From contig NC_083515.1 in NCBI RefSeq assembly GCF_032362555.1, positions 10,947,001 through 11,011,000 on the forward strand: DNA of 64,000 bases, given 5' to 3'. Under the pieces are notes generated by a model, which was given only the letters and a program-made list of their open reading frames with translations, searched no databases and had not been told where the DNA came from. Shown piece after piece: positions 47,001-62,000 of this stretch (position 1 is the stretch's first letter; the number at the start of each line of letters is the position of its first letter). Made by a program: the position numbers and the translations under genes. Source of the stretch: Amyelois transitella. Its lineage: Eukaryota; Arthropoda; Insecta; Lepidoptera; Pyralidae.

Positions 47001-50000
47001 TAGACTACCAATGGTCAGACAGAGAAACAGCTAAATTTTCCTGAACAGATTACTGCTTTGGCAGGATTATAAAAAAAATACTAGACTACCTATTGACAGA
47101 CCATGAACTTGGAGGACTGCATCATCCCCTCAAAGAGTTAAGAATTGTTGATGAAATTGAGCAGGCTTCACTTTAGATCCCAAAAAGGAAGTAATGGCAC
47201 TTTATGAGGCGAAAGGTCAAGCCAAGAGTAACCAAAACCGACGACCTAGCAGAGTTCTAAATGATGATGAAGCGGAAGAAGTACGTTGGGACCATGTTAC
47301 CAACGCCTCTGGGGTGTTATACATACATACATATGGTCACGTCTATATCCCTTGCGGGGTAGACAGAGCCAATAGTCTTGAAAAGACTGAATGGCCACGT
47401 TCAGCTATTTGGCTTAATGATAGAATTGAGATTCAAATAGTGACAGGTTGCTAGCCCATCGCCTAAAAAGAATCCCAAGTTTGTAAGCCTATTCCTTAGT
47501 TGCCTTTTACGACATCCATGGGAAAGAGATGGAGTGGTCCTATTCTTTTTTGTATTGGTGCCGGGAACCACACAGCACTGGGGTGGTTTGAATCTATTTA
47601 TGTAACTTACTAGTCCGGAGCTATGTTGGATGTGATTAGAGACACCAGAAGCTTAGCCGCCTTCTTGAACTCCCTGTTCTTGTACAGTCTGTGGAAGTCG
47701 CAGTATTTGCTGAGGAACAGCAGCTCGTCCGCCAACAACATCGAGGCACCGGCTGTCAGCAGTAAATCCGAGGCGGGGAGTGTTGCATTGCCCTCTGTAA
47801 TTTTTTAAATGGAAAAAAAAACATTTATTTGTTAACGAGACATCCCTTATGTGCATTTTTATTTCCAGAAAAATACTTTCTCTGAACATTCTAAAGTGGA
47901 ATAAATGTGTATTTCTTGGATAGGCATGTAACATCTTCGTCTTTATCAGGTTCGTCTGTATTGTGGAAGACAAATACCTAAGCCAATAACTAATTTTAAA
48001 AAATCTTTAAGTATTATCGCGCGAAATCCTATCGCTGTCCCGTTTCACGTCATAATACCGAGAACCACACGGCATAGATAAATTACAATTATGTAAGGCT
48101 GTGCTGCTTTATTAATTTTTGTTCAAATTATTCACTATTATAACTTGTAAAAGTAGCCCTAAAATATATAAGTGTGACCTACCCGCCTGCGTGTAGGCCC
48201 TGAGCGCGGCGCCGGCGGCGCGCGCGCACAGCGCGGGGCTGCGCGCGCGCAGCGCCCAGCACAGCGCGCCGCCCGCGCGCCCGCCGCACAGCGCGCGCGC
48301 GCCCGCGCACGTGCACACCGACTGGGCTGCAATACAAATTGACATAAATAAATATATTTTATGGTCTTCCTTATGGCGTAAGTCTAGCTTTTGTTCATGA
48401 TCCTAGATTGGGTAAGTCAGGATTTTCCATAAAGTCGTCTTATTCTAATACATACATAAAGTCACGTCTATATCCCTTGCCGGGTAGACACAACCAACAC
48501 TCTGGAAAAGGCTAAAAGGCCCCGTTCAGCTGTATACCTTTGTGATAAAATTGAGATTCAAATAATGAAAAGTTGCTAGGCTAAGTTTATAAGCCTTTTA
48601 CTACATCCAATGGTAAAGATATGAAGCAATTCTATACTAAAGTGCCTAAAACCACACGACACTCATACAAAAGGTAAAAAAAAATCTTACCAACACCGAG
48701 AAGACCATATTTCTTAGCTTCCGCGACCACTCTCATAGCTTTGGCTTCGGTTGTGATCGGTAACCGCTCCAGCATGAGCTCCGCCCGCCTCGGACCCTCG
48801 GGGGGACAGGAGACCAGGTACGAGAGACCAACAGACCATAACGACTGGTGTTCCATTAGCAGACATCCGTATTCTAGGACCAGGCTGTCTCGAAGGAGGT
48901 TTGTGACACTGGAATTGATTAGATGAACATTTAATTGTTTATTCAAACTGCCTCTCAAAACACAGATTTTTGTAACCCCGCTTACCCTAATGTACTGCAA
49001 AATATATGTTTTACCATACATCTTCCTCCAGGCTTTTTAGTCCCGGTTGCATCCTCACAATAACGGAGAGGAGCCCGGGGTATGCCTTTGACCATGGATC
49101 CTGGATTGAGTGAGTCAGGTTTTTACACGAAGAGACTCCCATCCGACCTCCGCAACCTTTGCAAAGGGATCTGCCTACGTGCGCACATTTAATACCTGTA
49201 TTATTTATGTTAGCTTTATATGATGTTGTTGATTGTCTAATGATTATAACCATTTCTAAGATGACATCAAAATGAAGACTTAATCGTTAGAATAGAATAG
49301 ATTTTCAAAATTGGATAAAACATATCACTTATTGACGTCACATCACTTAAATCTAATTATAACTACTGCCGCTCCCAAAGCGCATGTGTAGAAGAAGCGG
49401 CGGAACAAACTACACTACAGCATTTTCATCAAACATTATAAAACTTACTCGGTCTGATGTTTGTCCAATATCTTCAATTTGCCACAGTGGTACAGCATGT
49501 CTGTGAGATGAGTCGCGAACCAGCCGTTGTCTGATATTTGTTGAATTTCGCTGATCACCTGCAAGTTGTGAAAAATTGTTTGAATTATGAAAATATTAGG
49601 ATATTTCTTGATTTAACCGAAAGGATGTCCTAGCATAAAGGATGCATAAATTAATTTTATTTACATATAATAATAAGTTACATCCTCTGGAGAGCCCGGG
49701 GTCCGCCTTTACTACCCTGACCCTGGATTGGGTCAGGTTTTTACACTAAAGGACTCCCATCTGACCTCCACAAAGTTTGCAGGGGAACCTAACTCATATT
49801 GGATTGTGGTCTTGAAAAGACTGAATGGACACGTTCAGCTATCACATCTACATACATCAATATAAATCTCAGAGTAATCCCATCTATATACGTCCACGAC
49901 GGAGCAGATCTCATGCCCACAGCTGCGGAAGTTAACTCCTGTCTCCGAGCCCAGCACGCGATGCGTATTACCCAAAGCTAGTTTGACAATCATCACCAAC

Positions 50001-53000
50001 CTGATGTAAATCCCCATCGAGCAACGCTCGGAGTATCACATCTAAATGAGTCCGGGACGGAGCAGACCTCATGCCTGCACAGGCTGCCGCCGCGGAGCTC
50101 AGCTCGTGTCTGCGAGCCCAGGGCGCGGTGTATAGCACCCAGCCACCGAGCAGGTCGAACCAGGAGTTGTACTTGTCACGGATCGACTCAAATGCACTGT
50201 AGTCGCCAATTATGAGCTGAAAGTGGTTTGAAGTTTAAGGACCGTATTCTGCATAATCATTATCATTTATTTCTTGAATATGGTTACAATATAGGTCTTA
50301 AGTATTTAGGTATAGTTTCTGCGAACACATTCTACCCCGTAAGGGGTCGGAATTATATACATATTTTTAAACTAGCTGTGCCCGCGACTTCGTCCGCGAG
50401 GAATAGTTATTTTGGGCATCATTGAAGCTCTAAAGGATAAATAATTTCCCCCCGTTTTTTTCACATTTTCCGTTATTTCTTCGATCCTAAAAGTTGCAGC
50501 ATGATGTTATATAGCGTAAAGCCTTCCTAGATAAATGGTCTGGCAGCGTATAAAGGCTCTGTGTAATTATGATCATTTTGGAAAACATTCGTAATGTTTA
50601 GTTCTATTAAGATTAATTTTACTACCAGCAAGACTTGGGTTTCAATTTAGTACTGGTTAACATAACAAAACGTGGAGGTTACTCATAGGAATCATCAGTC
50701 GTACGTCTCCCATAGCTTTTAGGCTGCCTTCAATAAGTACATGCTTACAGTTTAACGAAAAACATTAGGCAAGACATTCTCAACTAGACATAATTAAGGG
50801 GAAAATCTGAAACTTGACTTGACTTTTACGTTACTGGTACTGACTTATAACAACGTACAGCTGTAACTACTGGACAAATGAAGCTAAAATATGGAGTTTA
50901 TATTCTAAAAGGGAATACAGAAGGGCACCAAGAATTACCCGGCCCATTCCTCCCATCGTTCGATGTATTCAAGAGACAATTAGCCGAGCGCATAACCTCA
51001 ATTTACTGAACTTTTGCAGTTATATTTCGTTTATTAGTGTGACAGCGAACTTATGTATTTTTTTTGTTGTATTTTATGTTCTTATGTAAGTGATGTAAAA
51101 TATGTCGTTATAAGAATAAAAGTCTATAAACCTAATACTAAACCATACAAAATTTTTATTCATTATTATAGGATACTTCATATCGCTTAATATTTGTCAA
51201 AACATTTGGTTTCAAAACATTGGTTGACGTCAAATAAATTACTTAAAACTAAATTTACTGCCGCTTCCAAGGCGTCAGTGTAGAAGAAGCGGCATTCTCC
51301 AATCTACAGCCTTTCTTGCTTTGAGATGAAGCCATAATTGTATTCTAGTTCAGATAATAATTACCTTCATAATAAGCTCCAACTTTGGATGGGAAGCGAA
51401 CATGCGGCTCCCCAGCTTGGAGCGACACTCGGCCTGCCAGTGCTTCCAAGTGATGGTGAACTCTCCTGTTGATGCTCCTGCGTAAACCTGTAAAGTGGTG
51501 ATATTAGCTGAACTATCATAGAAATTAAACAAATATATATATACGGGACAAATTACAGATTGAGTTAACCTTGACGTAAGTGCGAAACTTGTGGTATGAG
51601 ATACTAACTCAATGATAAATCACTACATAGTATAAAACAAAGTCGCTATTTTAGTATTTGTCTGTATGCTTAAATCTTTAAAATTACGCAAAGGATTTTG
51701 ATGCGGTTTTTTGTAACAGGTAGAGTGATTCAAGAGGAAGGTTTTTATGTATAATAACATTTATAATTTTGCACCCGTGCGAAGCCGGGGCGGGTCGCTA
51801 GATTTATAATATATACTTATAGGCCATAAACATCCAAGAACCAGACCAATCAGTAAGAGTTCTTTTCTCATCATGCCCTGGCCAGGATTCGAACCCGAGC
51901 CCTCCGGTGTCACAGACAAGCGTTCTACCTCTGCACCACAATTAATTTTAATATAAAATAAGTAATATAGTATAAAGTGAATTATGTAATGTTGTTAAAA
52001 CATGCATTTATTTATCCAGTTTGACACTTTACTCAGATTTACAAGAAAGCATCATATCTGCATATTATGTTCTTTGAGTTTGAGATTGCAGATCCATCAC
52101 TAAGCCTACAGCTGAAGTGTCCTTTACAGATTATCTACTCTGCAAGGGATGAAGACCATGATTATATGTATATATGTAAGTTGAATATAGATAACTCAGT
52201 TTATTTTCCAGTAAAATATTATATCATAAACAAATTGTATGAAGAAATAAAATATTTACGACCAGAACTTACACTATAAATTGGCATAGTCCTCAGAGAG
52301 TTGTCCAAGAGCTTAAACTCATTTGTGTCTGTTGCCGAATGTAATTTCAACAGCGCTCTGGCCACATCGACCCTCCCCTGCACTACCATACCCACTACCG
52401 TGTCCCAGTACTGCGGATGATCCTCGGATCCCCTTTCACAAGCCTCCAGCAGCTGAGCAGCGATCTGCTCATGGCACGGAAAGTGAAATCTCACCCATTC
52501 CAACAAGAACGGCAACACCACATCACCGGGAATGTTATCAATGAATAATATCTCACACAAATGCCAAATACACTCAACAGAGTAAAAAATTGTTATATAG
52601 GACAGCAAGGAGTTCTTATTAATGCCATCCGTCTCCTTTTCAGCCGCTTCCTGAAGGCTCTCAATACAAACACGAATGATTGAGCGGTATTGGCGGGAGA
52701 GCTTCAAAAATTCTACTTGATTGTCGGTTGTTTTAGCCGCTTCGGCAGCCTTTTGTAGAGATAAGTATGTGCCGTTAGACTCGTTGACCAGTTTCCTCAA
52801 AATTGGCGTAAATAATAAGACTTCCTGTCGAATGTTTATAATCTTGTCGCCGCTAGTGTCTGTGGGTGTTTTGCTTACAGTCTGGCTCCGAGGATATATT
52901 GTAAGTTTATTTCCACTTCTCCATGTACAAGCTACCCGCTTTTCGAAACATTTATCTGGCAAATTCTGTAAAAACACCAATAATTATTGTCCAAAGTTAC

Positions 53001-56000
53001 AAACATACATAACCTTCAAACCAAAATTATTGTAACTTACAAAAGCCTTCACATTTTTGCTGTCTGAGCTAATAGAACGATTTATATATGAATTACTCAT
53101 ATTGGAAAATGATAATAAAATTACTGGTTTTACTGTATGATTCGGGCTATAAAATACCAAAACTCAAAATCCCCAAAATAAAACGGTCCCATTGGTTGGG
53201 GTCGACGTTTTTGGTTGACATCTGTATTGACTTGACGTTGACAATTTCCTTCTGTTTTGATGAAGAAAAAGAATTTTCAAATTTGAGCTGAATACGTTGA
53301 ACTCTTGTGAGAAGACTGTTAGAAGTGTAATGGGAGTGCAGCCAGCGTTGGGCAGTCTTAGTTGAGGTCACATTAGGACTCACGAGTCATAACTTGATAC
53401 ATATAGGTAACCTAGGTACAATAGGAGCGGTCGCGTCAAAAAACGACTGTTGCTTTTGGTTAGATTATGGGTGATATAAACGCATTAAGACAAGGATAAC
53501 ACAAATATATTAATTTGTATCATTATCACACATACGCACAAAATGACTGGCAACCACTAGATCACTAAGTCTAGTCACCCAAGATGTAACAAATTAAGCA
53601 CAAGTTTTATCTACGCAAAAGCTTGAACATGTTGATAAAGATACATCAATAAAATAGACTGATAACCTGTACTGTGCCTGTAATTTTGGCAAAGAGAAAG
53701 GCAAGTCATTGAATCTCTCTGTTTGAAATAAATACTCAAATAAGTACGCTCGACTTTAAGTAAGTACGTGAGTGAGGCACCCGTTTTACACGTACATCCG
53801 TGCGTGTGTCACCGGTTTAGGACCATTATATTGTTTATCATCTTTTTTATTTCACAATTTATTATCGTGCCTTTTATTTTACTTTTTGTACATTCAATTG
53901 AATTGAATATTTAAGTTGTGAATAAATTTATTAGTTGCATTTTTTTTTGCTCAGTTTACCGTAATGAAAAAATGACCGGATGAGTTGTTGGAGGACATGT
54001 TGATCACAGTCACGATTTGTCAATTCGTCAAAAAGTGTTTTGTTTAGACAGGAATTAAACAAAATTTTACAGTTTACCTAGTGATAACATACTGTGTGAT
54101 GCGAAAGTAATATAATATGTGACATAAATTTACGCTAATAAGTTTGTAAAAAGTGTAAAATTAAATCGTAGTGTCTCGTTGTCATTTGGTAAGTTTTTGA
54201 TTGCATCAAAATTTGCCTGTCACTAACTTTCATGTAGTAATAATTGGACCGAGGCAGTTCATGCGCTATGTCGGCATTCGTAGGCCTTAACCCCCATTCA
54301 AGAGAGCCTTCGAGTAACTCTCCACAGTAGTAAACATGAGTAGTAGTTTGACGTATGTACGCGGCATGTGATTAAGCTGCCTCCTGGTCTCTGCTTAGTA
54401 GTGTGTTTATTCTCAATCTGTATGGTTGTTTTGTGACGTCAACGTGTTAGTTCGAAATTCTTTGTGCTAATGTAGCTTGATATGATAAAGTTTATCTTTT
54501 TGATAGTGGTATCAGTGACTGGATCACAATCTATTATTCATGAGGAATTGTGCTTGATACGGTGCCGCGTGTAGTGCAATTTGAGTGTTCTAGTGCTTCA
54601 AGTTCCTATTTAAGTTAATATTGTGTAAGTCCTGCTATAATTTATTAATTTAACTTTTAATGCCATGCTGTTATCATGATCTGTTATCATTGAAGATAAC
54701 AGTGATATGGTTCGTGCAGACTGCTTTTAAGACTATTTGACAGCCAGCTCTAGTATAAAAAAATTGTTTACTGTTTCTACTGGATGCAAATCCAAATCTT
54801 TTAAACTATGTTACAACTTGTGGCCATTACAATAAATTGATGTGCCTAATATACACATAAACCTCTTCAATAAAACAACATTTTAATCATAACTCTTAAC
54901 TCTTCACACTTGTCAACAAATGAGTCCCCAAATTTGGCTTCTTCCAATACAAACTAACCCTTTTTCTTCCTGGTTGCATCCTCACCAATCTGGAGCCCTT
55001 AACCACGGATCCTGCATCTTGAGAGTCAGATTTTTACACAAAGTGACTACATAATTACCTTTTTTTAGTTATCAAGGAAAATATATTTAAAACCTAGAAG
55101 TTTTTTTTATGGTGCTGATTGTAATAAAGTCAGCTAAGATAAAACCTATAAACTTGAGATTATTCCGGTAGGCGATGTGCTAGCAACCGGTCACTATTTA
55201 AATTTCAATACCGTCATTAGCTTACGTGGCCTTAATAAATTAGTCATTAAACATATACATATAATAATACAGATTATTTATCAGATCTACAAATGTGACA
55301 CAAATCCGTGAAATAAACTTTGTCAGGGGAGCTATTCCATGCCTGGTAATTTAATTCAGTTCTGAAAGGCTTATTATAGTAAAAAATGGTTCAGAAAAGC
55401 CTATATACATAAAAGTTACTGCACCAACATAAATATAACAATCTTTTTGTATCATAGGACCGAACCGTGAAGGTCTACTGCATCACAAAAAAAAACAATG
55501 ACCCTGCCACAGTTTTACACCAGTGATATCACTGTGCGACTGATTATTGTTAGTGTAATTGAATTACTCTGTTATCTATCATTCTGTGTATCCAAAATGC
55601 ATAACTTTCCGGTAAGTTGCTTCAAATAGTTTAATATTAATATATGTAATAGATTAGGGCTATCAAACAGTGTAACTTCTGTTATTTGGGATATTAATTG
55701 CCTTTTTTTTAATTTGTAAAAAAATTATTAAAATTTATTCATTTTATCATATTCTGTATATTATCATAAACTTTGTAATGGAATAAAAATGCTAATATAT
55801 TAATTGTGTGATTTAAGGAATCAATGCTTTACAAAGTGAACTTGATTTATAAATTTAAATAAAGATTATTGCATTTAATTAAAACATCATGAAATAAAAG
55901 CAACATTAAATTATTAAACTATTATATTATTTTATTCACTATTAAAAATAGCTCGCCAGTGCCTTATAAACTAATTAGCTAATTAAATTTTGCAGCTAAA

Positions 56001-59000
56001 TAGGTACTTAACAAATAAGAACATTTAACTAATTACAAGATTTAATAGCAAACAATGTCTCTTCATGTAGCCTTGATTGTACAGTCAGCTAGCACATCAA
56101 CTTACCCAAATTCACTGCAAATTTGCGTCTAGTTCATGGCCTGTTTGGCGTAGTTGTTGGATTCTCTCCTCTAAACTAAAAGGTCCCAGACCTAATTCCC
56201 GACCATGGTATGATGGTAAATGAACTTTTTCTGATTGCATTGAATTGGATGTTTATTTATTTTATTTAAACGTCATTGCACAAAATACAACTGTATAGCA
56301 CAATTGGCGGACTTAATGCTAAAAGCATTATCTACTAGTCAACCATTGGGTCTGACAATATTATAAAATATAGTATCATTGCGGTAGTATCTCATAACAC
56401 AAGTCTTGAACTCACTTTATGCTAACTTAATCTAAGTAATTTGTCCCATATATATTTATTGCCATGTCAAGGAGTGCGGGCTAACTTGATGTGCAGTTGA
56501 CAGTACTAATAGCATGAGTACAGTTATGAACACTAATGCCACATCGCTACAAAGTCAATTTGGTGGCTCATTGCTTTTGATTTGAGCTCATCGCCCCTCA
56601 ATCTAGTTTCAAAATGAATTTTAAGGCGTATAAAATAACCTATTATAAGAAATCTGTTGTTAAAATATTCTATTCAGCGCTGTCTTCCTCTAAATCCTGG
56701 TGTCAGTCCTGGTTACATCCTTACCTATCTGGTGAGAAGTTCAGCAACGATTTTTTTCATGATGAAAATACCATTTGAACTTATAAGTATGTACCTACAT
56801 TCCGTCACCATGTCTTTTTTCAACGATAGAGCGTCGATTACCAAACTAGTGTATAAAACTCGAGGGAGACTCGTTAGTACGAGGAGGTGGTAGGATTTGA
56901 ACCTCTGGAACGGGCACGTCATTCTAAGGATTCTTTAACCACTCAACCACTGACGGTCTGAGTAAATTCTGCTCATAGTTTATGTTTTAACTTGACATTG
57001 TTAAAGCGACCTTACGCTGAGGAGGAAATGCGAAGGGCCTTCCTGAAATGGTCATTATTTCCTTGTAAGTCTCGTGACTTCATAATTCGGTGTTGATATG
57101 ATATTACCGTATGACGGCGAACTTTACTTTTCATTTGTAATTCAACTCGTTTCAAAACTACCATATTACCATGTCCTGATTACATACATAAAATCACGCC
57201 TCTTTCCCGGAGGGGTAGGCAGAGACTACATCTTTCCACTTGCCACGATCTCTGCATACTTCCTTCGCTTCATCCACATTCATAACTCTCTTCATGCAAG
57301 CTCGGCGGTTTCGGGTACTTTTGACCTGACCCTTTACCAGGATGCCATGTCCTGATTGCTTTTCGATATTTCTTCATGCATTTTCCTGGTTCGTGTTAAT
57401 GATTGATTTGGTCCCGGGTAGTTCATATTAGGTACGTCAGTGAGATTTCCAATGCCAGGAGGTAATTAATGATACCAATAAGCTTAATTTTTATCTCAAA
57501 TCTCCAACAGGAATGAATAATTGAATACGTACATATAATCATGTCTTTATCCCTTAGGGGGTAGACAGTCAACTGTCTCGCAAAGACTGATAGGCAGCAG
57601 CTTGATAGGTAGATGTAATGTACATACATACATAATATAATATATAAAATAAAATCGCGCCTCTTTTCTGGAAGAAAATGGCAGAGACTACATCTTTCCA
57701 ATTGCCGCGAATCCTGCATATTTTTTTCGCTTCATCCACATTCATAATTCTTTTCATGCAAGCTCGTCAGTTTAAGGTACTCTTGGCATGCCCTTAAATC
57801 AGTTATTTCCTAATTTTATCCCAAACAAAAAAATATTAGTTTGCTTGCTGTAGCAAAAGTCATCCAAAAGGTGAATAACATATTTCACGCTTATTTTGAT
57901 AATGTCAGATTAATGTGATAATGAACTCGGTGTGATTACACTTGTTTGGGGACGCAAAAACTCGTTTTATCAGCGTTTGTTGCGATAAAAAGCAAAATAT
58001 GTCGCAGAAATATCTATTCTACATAAAAACATTCTTATTGTCAGTCGATATCTCTTTTCCAACCCGTTTTTTGGCAATAAGCACTTGGGTAGATACTAAA
58101 TAAAATAAAAATATTGATGGCGTACGTTACGTTACTATGAATTGTTCTTTTCTTAAATTTAAGAGCTAACTCTTGTCGGCGGAGTTGGTGGAGCTTTCTC
58201 CATTCAACTCTTTTCACTGTTAATTTTTTTCCTTGCCGGTATGTTGTAACGTTTACTTTTTGCTTTATTTGTCCAAAATATTTTATTCTTGGTTATCCTC
58301 TTCCTCTCTTTCCATAAATTTTTAAAATGTTACTCTTTTATAATAAGAGTATTAAGGTAGGGAGTTCCATTAGTTTAATTAGCAATTTATGAATTAAAAC
58401 TGGGGGTACGCCTCCTGGTCTTGTGTAGAAGACCATTGTGACCCTTCATCCAGGTCCAGTCATAGCCGAAAGCATATAATAAACTCGATAAAAATCATGA
58501 TACATATAGTCACGTCTATGTCCCTTGCGGAGTAGATAGCCAACAGTCCTGAAGATACTGATAGGCCACATTCAGCTGTTTGGCTTTATGATAGATTCAA
58601 GTAATGACAGGCTGCTAGCCCTTCGCCTAAAAGAAGAATCCCAAGTTTAAATAAAAAACCTATCCCTTAGTCCCCTTTTACGACACCCATGGGAAAGAGT
58701 TGGAGTGATCCTATTCTTTTTTATTTTGGTGCCGGGAACCACACGGCACAGTCTTAAAATCCTGAAGCAAATTATTATGACGTCCACCGTAGCAGTAATA
58801 AAAGGACCATTACTGTTTTGCCGACAATATTACGCACTAATTATGTGGAAACGTCCGATGTAAAAAGTAAGGTGCCCACCGGGTCAATCATAACTGTCCA
58901 CAAAATTCACTGCAAACCCCGGGTTCCCTCTCCGTCCTTGTCGGCTTCATCCTCACCTTTCTGGACAGGAGCCTGGGGTGCGCCTTCTTGTCTTCAAACC

Positions 59001-62000
59001 ACGGATTGGTCTTACAAGATTCGCGTCAAACCGGCTCGCCTTGGCCGGATGTTGTGTAAGGTCGTGTCGTCATCGTCACCCACTTTGCAGGTCACTTGTC
59101 AAATCGATGCATTCATAGTCACATACTATAAGTCGTAAGGTGAAAAAATAAACCGGTTATAGTGTTTGCGCGAAAAATTTTAACAGCACGACAAATAACG
59201 TACACAGACATTCAAACAATTGGTGTGTAAGGTACGGTGTCTCGTCATTAAGGTACAGAATAATTCTGATGGGTTTGTCTTAGAGAACAGTTTGTTACCG
59301 CTTCTTCTGCACTGACGCTTTGGAAGCGGCAGTAACTTAGTTTTAAGTAATTGATTTGACGTCAACCAATTGTGTGAAATCAAAAGATATGACAATTATG
59401 GAGTGATGTTGGAATGTTACATAATAATGAATAAAAATGTTGAATTGAATTTGAATTTGAGAGATCTTATAGCCAAATGAAAACTATAATAAGAAATTGT
59501 TATTGAAACGATTCTATGGGTATTTCCAAAAATCCCACTACGTGCTGCCTATATCGTCATTATGTCAGTACCGTCTCTTCTTTGCTACGAGAGTTAATCT
59601 ATCGTAGTTATTTTTTGACGACCTACTGTTGTTTTTTCAGATACTGGTTTTCTTTTACCTGATGAGCCACCCCCATATTGATCCTTTATCGGGATTCTAT
59701 TTTTTTTAAATTTAATATTGGATAAGGCATATGTCTTCCATCTCACTTGATGGTAAGTGACGATGAAGACGAAGATATTACATGCCTATCCAAGAGACAT
59801 TTTATTCTAGTTTTGAATGTTCGCGATCAGTACTTGTCTGAGAATATAGACACAGGCAGTTCATTCTAGTTTTGTTTTAATAATTGTTATTTCAGTCGGT
59901 CATCTTTTCCTTTTACTTTATTTGGTTCTTTATAGTTTTCCAAAAAGTATGATTCTGACTCAACTTCATTCATTACACAAGAAATAGGCCGTGCCACATC
60001 GAGCGAATTTCAAGATCTTCAGATCCTTCTGATACACGAAGTGAATCATGAATTCATGACCTCCAGGTGTTTCGATAACGAAGGTGAAGCACGACCGGAC
60101 CTTGGCAGGTCATTTCCTAATACATGGCGTATCGATTTGTTAACTCTCATGAACTATTTATGGAACCCCTCCGATAAAGTTCTAGGTCGAAGTTGTACGC
60201 TTGCTTTGATAACTCGTGTTCTGTAGTTTTGGCTCAGTGATAAATCAACAGATGGCTTTTATTAATTTACTGTTTGGTTCTCCAGTCACTGCTTTCCATA
60301 GGTGCTGTTATAAATGATTTCCACATAGTTTCAGTACGTCAGTTTATCTAGATGATGTAATTCTGTATATCTTTTTATAAGTGGTTTACTAATTTAGATA
60401 TTATAGCAAATTCTGATGGTGAAAATCATTCAGTTTTATAATTTCGTACTTATTTAAGTGCCAGCTAGCTCAGTTAAATGGAGAATTCTCAATTTTTCTC
60501 TTCTAAATATTTCATCCGTTGGTTAGACTGATATAACATTACTTTCTTCCCATTTTTTTACCAAATTCCAGCTTACATATAATAATAATATCAGCTTACA
60601 TATATAATAATATATAATAATAATAATATCACGTCTATATCCCTTGCGGGGTAGACAGAGCCAACAGTCTTAAAAAGACTGATAGGCCACGTTGAGCTGT
60701 TTGACTTAATGATAGAATTGAGATTTATTTATTTATTACAAAGAAGATTCTTTTTTGTCCTGTTGACCAATATTACCAGGATGCTTGCTGGTCCAAGTCA
60801 TCTGTATTCTCGGAATTGAACTAGTGACTCATTCGCTAAGGATTTCTCACGGCTCCACGTGGTAGTAATTAATATGTAAAACGATATTAATGGTCCAACT
60901 GTTATGGTGTTTTTTATGGACGGAAAGTGTCAAATTTGTCAAGTGTGCTATAAATATCACGATCAATAAAATGCCGTGTGGTTCCACGCATGAATAAAAA
61001 AAGAGTAGGACCACTCCATCTCTTTTCCATATATGTCGTAATAGGCGAGTAAGGGATATGCTTTTAAACTTGGGGTTCTTCTTTTAGGCGATGGGCTGGC
61101 AATTTGTCACAATTAGAATCTCAATTCTATCATAAAGCATAACACCTGAACGTGGTCTGTCAGTCTTTCAAGACTAATGGCTCTGTCTACCCGGCAAGGG
61201 ATATAGACGTGAATCTTTACAAGTACTGTACTGACCCATCCAAGGCATATCGTTTCCATCGTTGCCTTACATCATCTTACAATGCAAATACTCAAGCACA
61301 GCTGGAACAATGGATCATACCATACGTCATAAAGACATACCAATAAAGGTAGCGAAAGTCATCATTTTTCACTACTTTCGCTGGCATACTTTGGCCAATT
61401 AATGTACGAGTACTTAATTAATGAATAAGTAATTACGGGTATTTTATTTCTGACTGTCCGAAAAAAAATTATGAAACAGAGACTTTCTGATTTATTTTTA
61501 CTGTTGAACCGACGCCGCCTTTGGAAGGTCTAAGTCTAAGACTTAATTTCATAGTCTTTGACAACGAACAAACATCGATTGTTAAGTAAAAATCTAACGA
61601 AAAACTCGATTACTTTTCTCTAATTAGAAATTTCTGAATTATTCCAATTCCCAAGTTACACAAATTGCCAGAAGCTTCTCGATAAGTCTTTTAAATGGCA
61701 TAAAGATAAGATTATTAATAGGCGCGATGAATCGAATTTAACTCGATGATGAATTCAAATGGTGACAACTGAAAATCAAGTGCAAAAAGATTGCCAAGTT
61801 ATGAATATTTCGACTTGCTACTTGCTTTTGTTTTAAGGATTTGGTATTGTTATATTTGTTTTGTGTCCTGTACCACTGTCGAATAAACATTTTATCTATC
61901 TATGTAATCGTAGATAGAAATCGCATTTTAGGTCAATAGTAAGAAACTCTTTCGTTTTAAGATACAGGAAGGGAAAAAAATCGATAAAGTGTGGAACGAA